From the NCBI GenBank assembly GCA_009779455.1, contig WREG01000072.1, positions 1-8,779 of the forward strand: a stretch of 8,779 nucleotides of DNA, in the 5' to 3' direction. The DNA comes from Oscillospiraceae bacterium (GTDB lineage Bacteria > Bacillota > Clostridia > Oscillospirales > Acutalibacteraceae). Shown here in pieces: positions 6,338-8,779 of the stretch; position 1 is the first letter of the stretch; each line of letters begins with the position of its first letter. The translations under genes and the position numbers were made by a program. The notes below the pieces were generated by a model. The model saw only the letters and a program-made list of their open reading frames with translations. It was not told the DNA's origin and did no database searches.

Positions 6338-7426
6338 TTAAATTATTATTGACCCTTTTTTTATTTCGAACACTTTTCCCTCATATAACCGCAATATTGT
6401 GTTTTTATCGCAGCAGGTCACGAATACCTGCCTGTTTTTTATGCGGTTTAATATATAATCCTGCCTTGACATATCAAGCTCGCTCATAACATCGTCCAAT
6501 AATATCACAGGCTGCTCGCCCGTGCTTTCTTTTATTATGTCCGCCTCCGCAAGCTTTAACGAAAGGGCGGCCGACCTCTGCTGGCCCTGTGAGCCGTATG
6601 CTCTTGACGGCAGCCCGTTTATCCATATGTCCAAGTCGTCCCTGTGAGGCCCGTAGCTTGTGGACTTTAACATCATATCGGTTTTAATCCCTTTTTGTAT
6701 CCTCGCCGTCATAGGCTCCGTTCCGTCAAAACCCGAAGGCAGCCTTTCGGCGTACTTTATTTCCAGGCATTCTTTTCCTCCTGATATCCCTGCGTAAACC
6801 GCCGCCGCCGTTTCGTTCAGCCTGCTTGCATACTCTTTTCTCTCACTTCTTATTTTGCCGCCCGCTTCCCCTAATTTTTCATCCCATACGGGAAGCGTAT
6901 CCATAAGCTCGCTGTGATATCCCGCGTCTTTCAGAAGGGCGTTTCTATGGCGCAGGACATTTGAGTACTCAATAAGCGCCGCAGCATATTTCGGTTTCAG
7001 CTGACATAACGTACCGTCCGCAAACCTTCTTCTTTCCGCAGGACCCCCTTTTATAAGCGAAAGGTGCGAGGGCGCGAATACTACCGCGTAAAATTCCCCG
7101 GCGAGGCTGATTGCCGATTCCAAACCGATGCCGTTTAATTTAACCTGTTTTCTCTTATCAGACCCCAAAGCCACATTTATTATGTTTTCGCCTGATTCCG
7201 ACTCATAGGACGTTTCAAGGAGAGTATAATTTTCGTTAAATTTTATCATTTCGGCGTCTTTGGCGCTTCTGAAGCTCTTCAGCCCGGTAAAAAGCCAAAC
7301 CGCTTCAAGCAGATTGGTCTTTCCTTGGGCGTTTTCACCGCAAATGACATTAATGCCTTCCGCCGGGTATATCTCCGCTTCGCTGATATTTCTGAAATTT
7401 GTTAAATTTACCCTTTTTACATTCAT
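6338..7426 (-). CDS. recF: DNA replication and repair protein RecF
   Basis: The 362-residue SMC/ABC-like ATPase helps RecO and RecR load RecA on gapped DNA during repair of stalled forks. The N-terminus VKRVNLTNFRN is typical. Walker A is GENAQGKT at 30-37, the ABC signature GSQGQQR is at 278-284, Walker B VILLDD is at 307-312, and the D-loop SELD is at 315-318. QVFVTCCD at 333-340 fits the switch segment. Length and motif order are normal for a full-length RecF. Its ATG overlaps the rlbA stop in an ATGA junction, so translation is probably coupled. The upstream GAGATAGACGG is only a weak ribosome binding site, consistent with that coupling. Confidence 0.97.
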   Translation of the reverse strand: MNVKRVNLTNFRNISEAEIYPAEGINVICGENAQGKTNLLEAVWLFTGLKSFRSAKDAEMIKFNENYTLLETSYESESGENIINVALGSDKRKQVKLNGIGLESAISLAGEFYAVVFAPSHLSLIKGGPAERRRFADGTLCQLKPKYAAALIEYSNVLRHRNALLKDAGYHSELMDTLPVWDEKLGEAGGKIRSERKEYASRLNETAAAVYAGISGGKECLEIKYAERLPSGFDGTEPMTARIQKGIKTDMMLKSTSYGPHRDDLDIWINGLPSRAYGSQGQQRSAALSLKLAEADIIKESTGEQPVILLDDVMSELDMSRQDYILNRIKNRQVFVTCCDKNTILRLYEGKVFEIKKGSIII

Positions 7427-7689
7427 TTGCCGTCTATCTCAATCAATCTGTCGAAAAATTCTACAATGTCCCCCGAAAAAAGCTTTTTTCCCCTTTCAGG
7501 GCAAACACTCCCGTTCAGCCTTACGTCCCCGTTCTGTATATATATTTTTGCTTCCCCTCCGGTTCCGGCGACGCCCGAGAATTTAAGCGCACTGTCAAGC
7601 CTTATGAATTCCGTTTCAATCTTTAATTTTTCAGGCTCTTTTCTATGAAAAGCTTTTACCCTGAGTTTTTTACCCGATGTTTTTTTCAT
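7423..7689 (-). CDS. rlbA: S4-domain RNA-binding protein, YaaA/RlbA family
   Basis: This 88-residue protein carries an S4 RNA-binding fold: EFIRLDSALKFSGVAGTGGE (about 27-46) followed by IQNGDVRLNG and a PERGKKLFSGDIVEF block, the standard order of the family. The B. subtilis homologue (YaaA, renamed RlbA) is about 70 residues long and has been linked to large ribosomal subunit assembly. The position between dnaN and recF is diagnostic. Here the N-terminus has about 20 extra, strongly basic residues (MKKTSGKKLRVKAFHRK) before the conserved part. The ATG start is supported by GAGG seven bases upstream (7697-7700), inside the end of dnaN. The gene overlaps dnaN by 20 bases and recF by four. The exact rRNA target is unknown here. 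Confidence 0.92.
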   Translation of the reverse strand: MKKTSGKKLRVKAFHRKEPEKLKIETEFIRLDSALKFSGVAGTGGEAKIYIQNGDVRLNGSVCPERGKKLFSGDIVEFFDRLIEIDGK

Positions 7690-8779
7690 AACTTAACCTC
7701 ACAGGCAGTACCATGTAAAAAAAGCTGTCCCCGTCCGGCGGCAATATCAAAACGGGTGAAAGCGGGCCTTTCATTTCAATATTTATTTCATCCGTTTCGC
7801 ACGCCCTAAGGGCGTCAATCAAATATCTGTTGTTAAAGCCTATTTCCATATTAACGCCTTCTATATTCGCTTTTATCCTGTCCGTCGCCGTTCCCTGCGG
7901 CGTCATACAATAATTTTTTATTGAATCCCCTTCCAAACTGCAGCAAATAGGGCTTTTTATTTTTTCCGTAATTATCGCGGCGGTCTTTTCAATGCTTTCT
8001 ATAAATATCTTCGTATTTATTCTTATTTTTGTATTCCTTTCAGGCGGTATCGAGGCTTTGTAATCTATAAACTCCCCTTCAAACAGCCTTGAAATAATAA
8101 TATAGTCATCAATATAAAACACGATATGCCTTTTACCTAACCCCATTACCACGGGATTATCCGTATCGCTTAAAAATTTTGATATTTCGTTCAGAGTCTT
8201 GCCCGGGACGATAAAACTTAGATTTTCCCCGGAATATTCGATTTCCCCGTTTCTTGAGGCCAGCCTGTATCCGTCCAAAGCCAAGAGATTCAGGTTATTT
8301 TCCGTCACTATAAATTTAACGCCCTTATGTACCGTGTTGCTGTCGTCCGCCGATACCGCGAAAACCGTTTGCCTTATCATGTTTTTCAACAAACCCTGTG
8401 GGACGGCAACAGGCGCACCGTCCTGAATGAAAGGCAACTCAGGGTATTCTTCAGCGTCTATTCCTATTATGGAATATTCAGAATCACCGTTCTTAATTAT
8501 ACATATATTTCTTTCATCCACGTTAATCACGGTGTTCTGAAAACTCATGTGCTTTATTATGTCGCACAGCATTTTCGCGTTGATTATAACGCTTCCGCCG
8601 CGCTCCACTTTTGCGGGGATCGTGGTCTTTATCCCCATATCAAGGTCATAGCCGCAAAGCTCAACGCCGTTTTCCGCCGTTTTAAAAAGTATCCCCTCAA
8701 TTGTCGGGAGCGTTGACTTTGCCGAAACAGCCCTCTGAACATTATTGCAGGCTGCGTTCAACAGCCCTGTGTCGCAGGA
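7670..8779 (-). CDS. dnaN: DNA polymerase III beta subunit (sliding clamp), 5' end cut by window edge
   Basis: The visible 369 residues are nearly all of the ring-shaped processivity clamp that tethers replicative polymerase to DNA. The frame is open to the right edge, and the first visible codons read SCDTGLLNAACNNVQRAVSA. Aligning AVSAKSTLPTIEGIL with B. subtilis DnaN AVSSRTTIPIL suggests only about three codons (Met plus two) are missing. A TTG at 8761 could be mistaken for a start but lies inside the first helix. Other landmarks are YDLDMGIKT in domain I, the LALDGYRLASR block in domain II, which matches the family ATDGYRLA, and the C-terminal VLPVRLS, part of the pocket that binds partner peptides. 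The gene ends TAA 20 bases inside rlbA. dnaA is expected just upstream, beyond the window. Confidence 0.97.
   Translation of the reverse strand, partial: SCDTGLLNAACNNVQRAVSAKSTLPTIEGILFKTAENGVELCGYDLDMGIKTTIPAKVERGGSVIINAKMLCDIIKHMSFQNTVINVDERNICIIKNGDSEYSIIGIDAEEYPELPFIQDGAPVAVPQGLLKNMIRQTVFAVSADDSNTVHKGVKFIVTENNLNLLALDGYRLASRNGEIEYSGENLSFIVPGKTLNEISKFLSDTDNPVVMGLGKRHIVFYIDDYIIISRLFEGEFIDYKASIPPERNTKIRINTKIFIESIEKTAAIITEKIKSPICCSLEGDSIKNYCMTPQGTATDRIKANIEGVNMEIGFNNRYLIDALRACETDEINIEMKGPLSPVLILPPDGDSFFYMVLPVRLSYEKNIG
7697..7700 (-). promoter_or_regulatory. Ribosome binding site of rlbA inside the dnaN 3' end
   Basis: GAGG on the minus strand lies seven bases before the rlbA ATG at 7689, within the last codons of dnaN. 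It supports the long, basic N-terminus of the S4 protein as real rather than an annotation extension. Confidence 0.55.

Noticed and set aside
6619..6627. DnaA-box-like TTATCCATA
   Set aside because: It is one base off TTATCCACA, isolated, and inside recF codons (the IWING region). No cluster of boxes is present, so it is not evidence of the origin.
8327..8716. Plus-strand open frame opposite dnaN
   Set aside because: Antisense shadow of a conserved gene with no independent support.

Overview
This window is the origin-proximal housekeeping cluster of a member of the Bacillota (Firmicutes), most likely of class Clostridia. All seven genes lie on the minus strand. Read in the direction of transcription they are dnaN (cut by the right edge), the S4-domain gene rlbA/yaaA, recF, remB (yaaB), gyrB, gyrA and a LytR-CpsA-Psr (LCP) family gene. 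The order dnaN-yaaA-recF-yaaB-gyrB-gyrA is the classic Bacillus/Clostridium arrangement next to oriC, so dnaA and the origin probably lie just beyond position 8779. The class assignment rests on gene order and protein flavour only. There is no rRNA, and the genus cannot be named.

Layout. At 7670-8779 is the sliding clamp DnaN, missing only about three N-terminal codons. Positions 6029-7689 hold three tightly packed genes: rlbA overlaps dnaN by 20 bases, recF overlaps rlbA in an ATGA junction, and remB follows recF after 12 bases. Positions 1453-6012 hold the two gyrase subunits, separated by about 80 bases that contain a perfect GC-rich palindrome. Positions 214-1437 hold the LCP cell-wall gene, 15 bases after gyrA with its own strong ribosome binding site. 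Positions 1-213 are AT-rich, contain no gene and carry nested inverted repeats. No tRNA, rRNA, CRISPR array, insertion sequence or phage gene is visible.

The genes form one functional theme. DnaN tethers the replicative polymerase, RecF loads recombinase at stalled or gapped forks, gyrase removes the positive supercoils ahead of the fork, and the small S4 and RemB proteins are conserved passengers with ribosome-linked and DNA-binding regulatory roles. The LCP enzyme, which attaches glycopolymers to peptidoglycan, is the odd one out. Tight spacing suggests a single polycistronic transcript or a few overlapping ones.

I found no new biological system. The points most worth a second look are gyrase residues that differ from reference enzymes at three known drug-contact positions (GyrA Ser83 equivalent is Met; GyrB Arg136 equivalent is Leu; GyrB Lys447 equivalent is Phe), the ambiguous gyrB start overlapping remB, and the palindromic elements in the two intergenic gaps.
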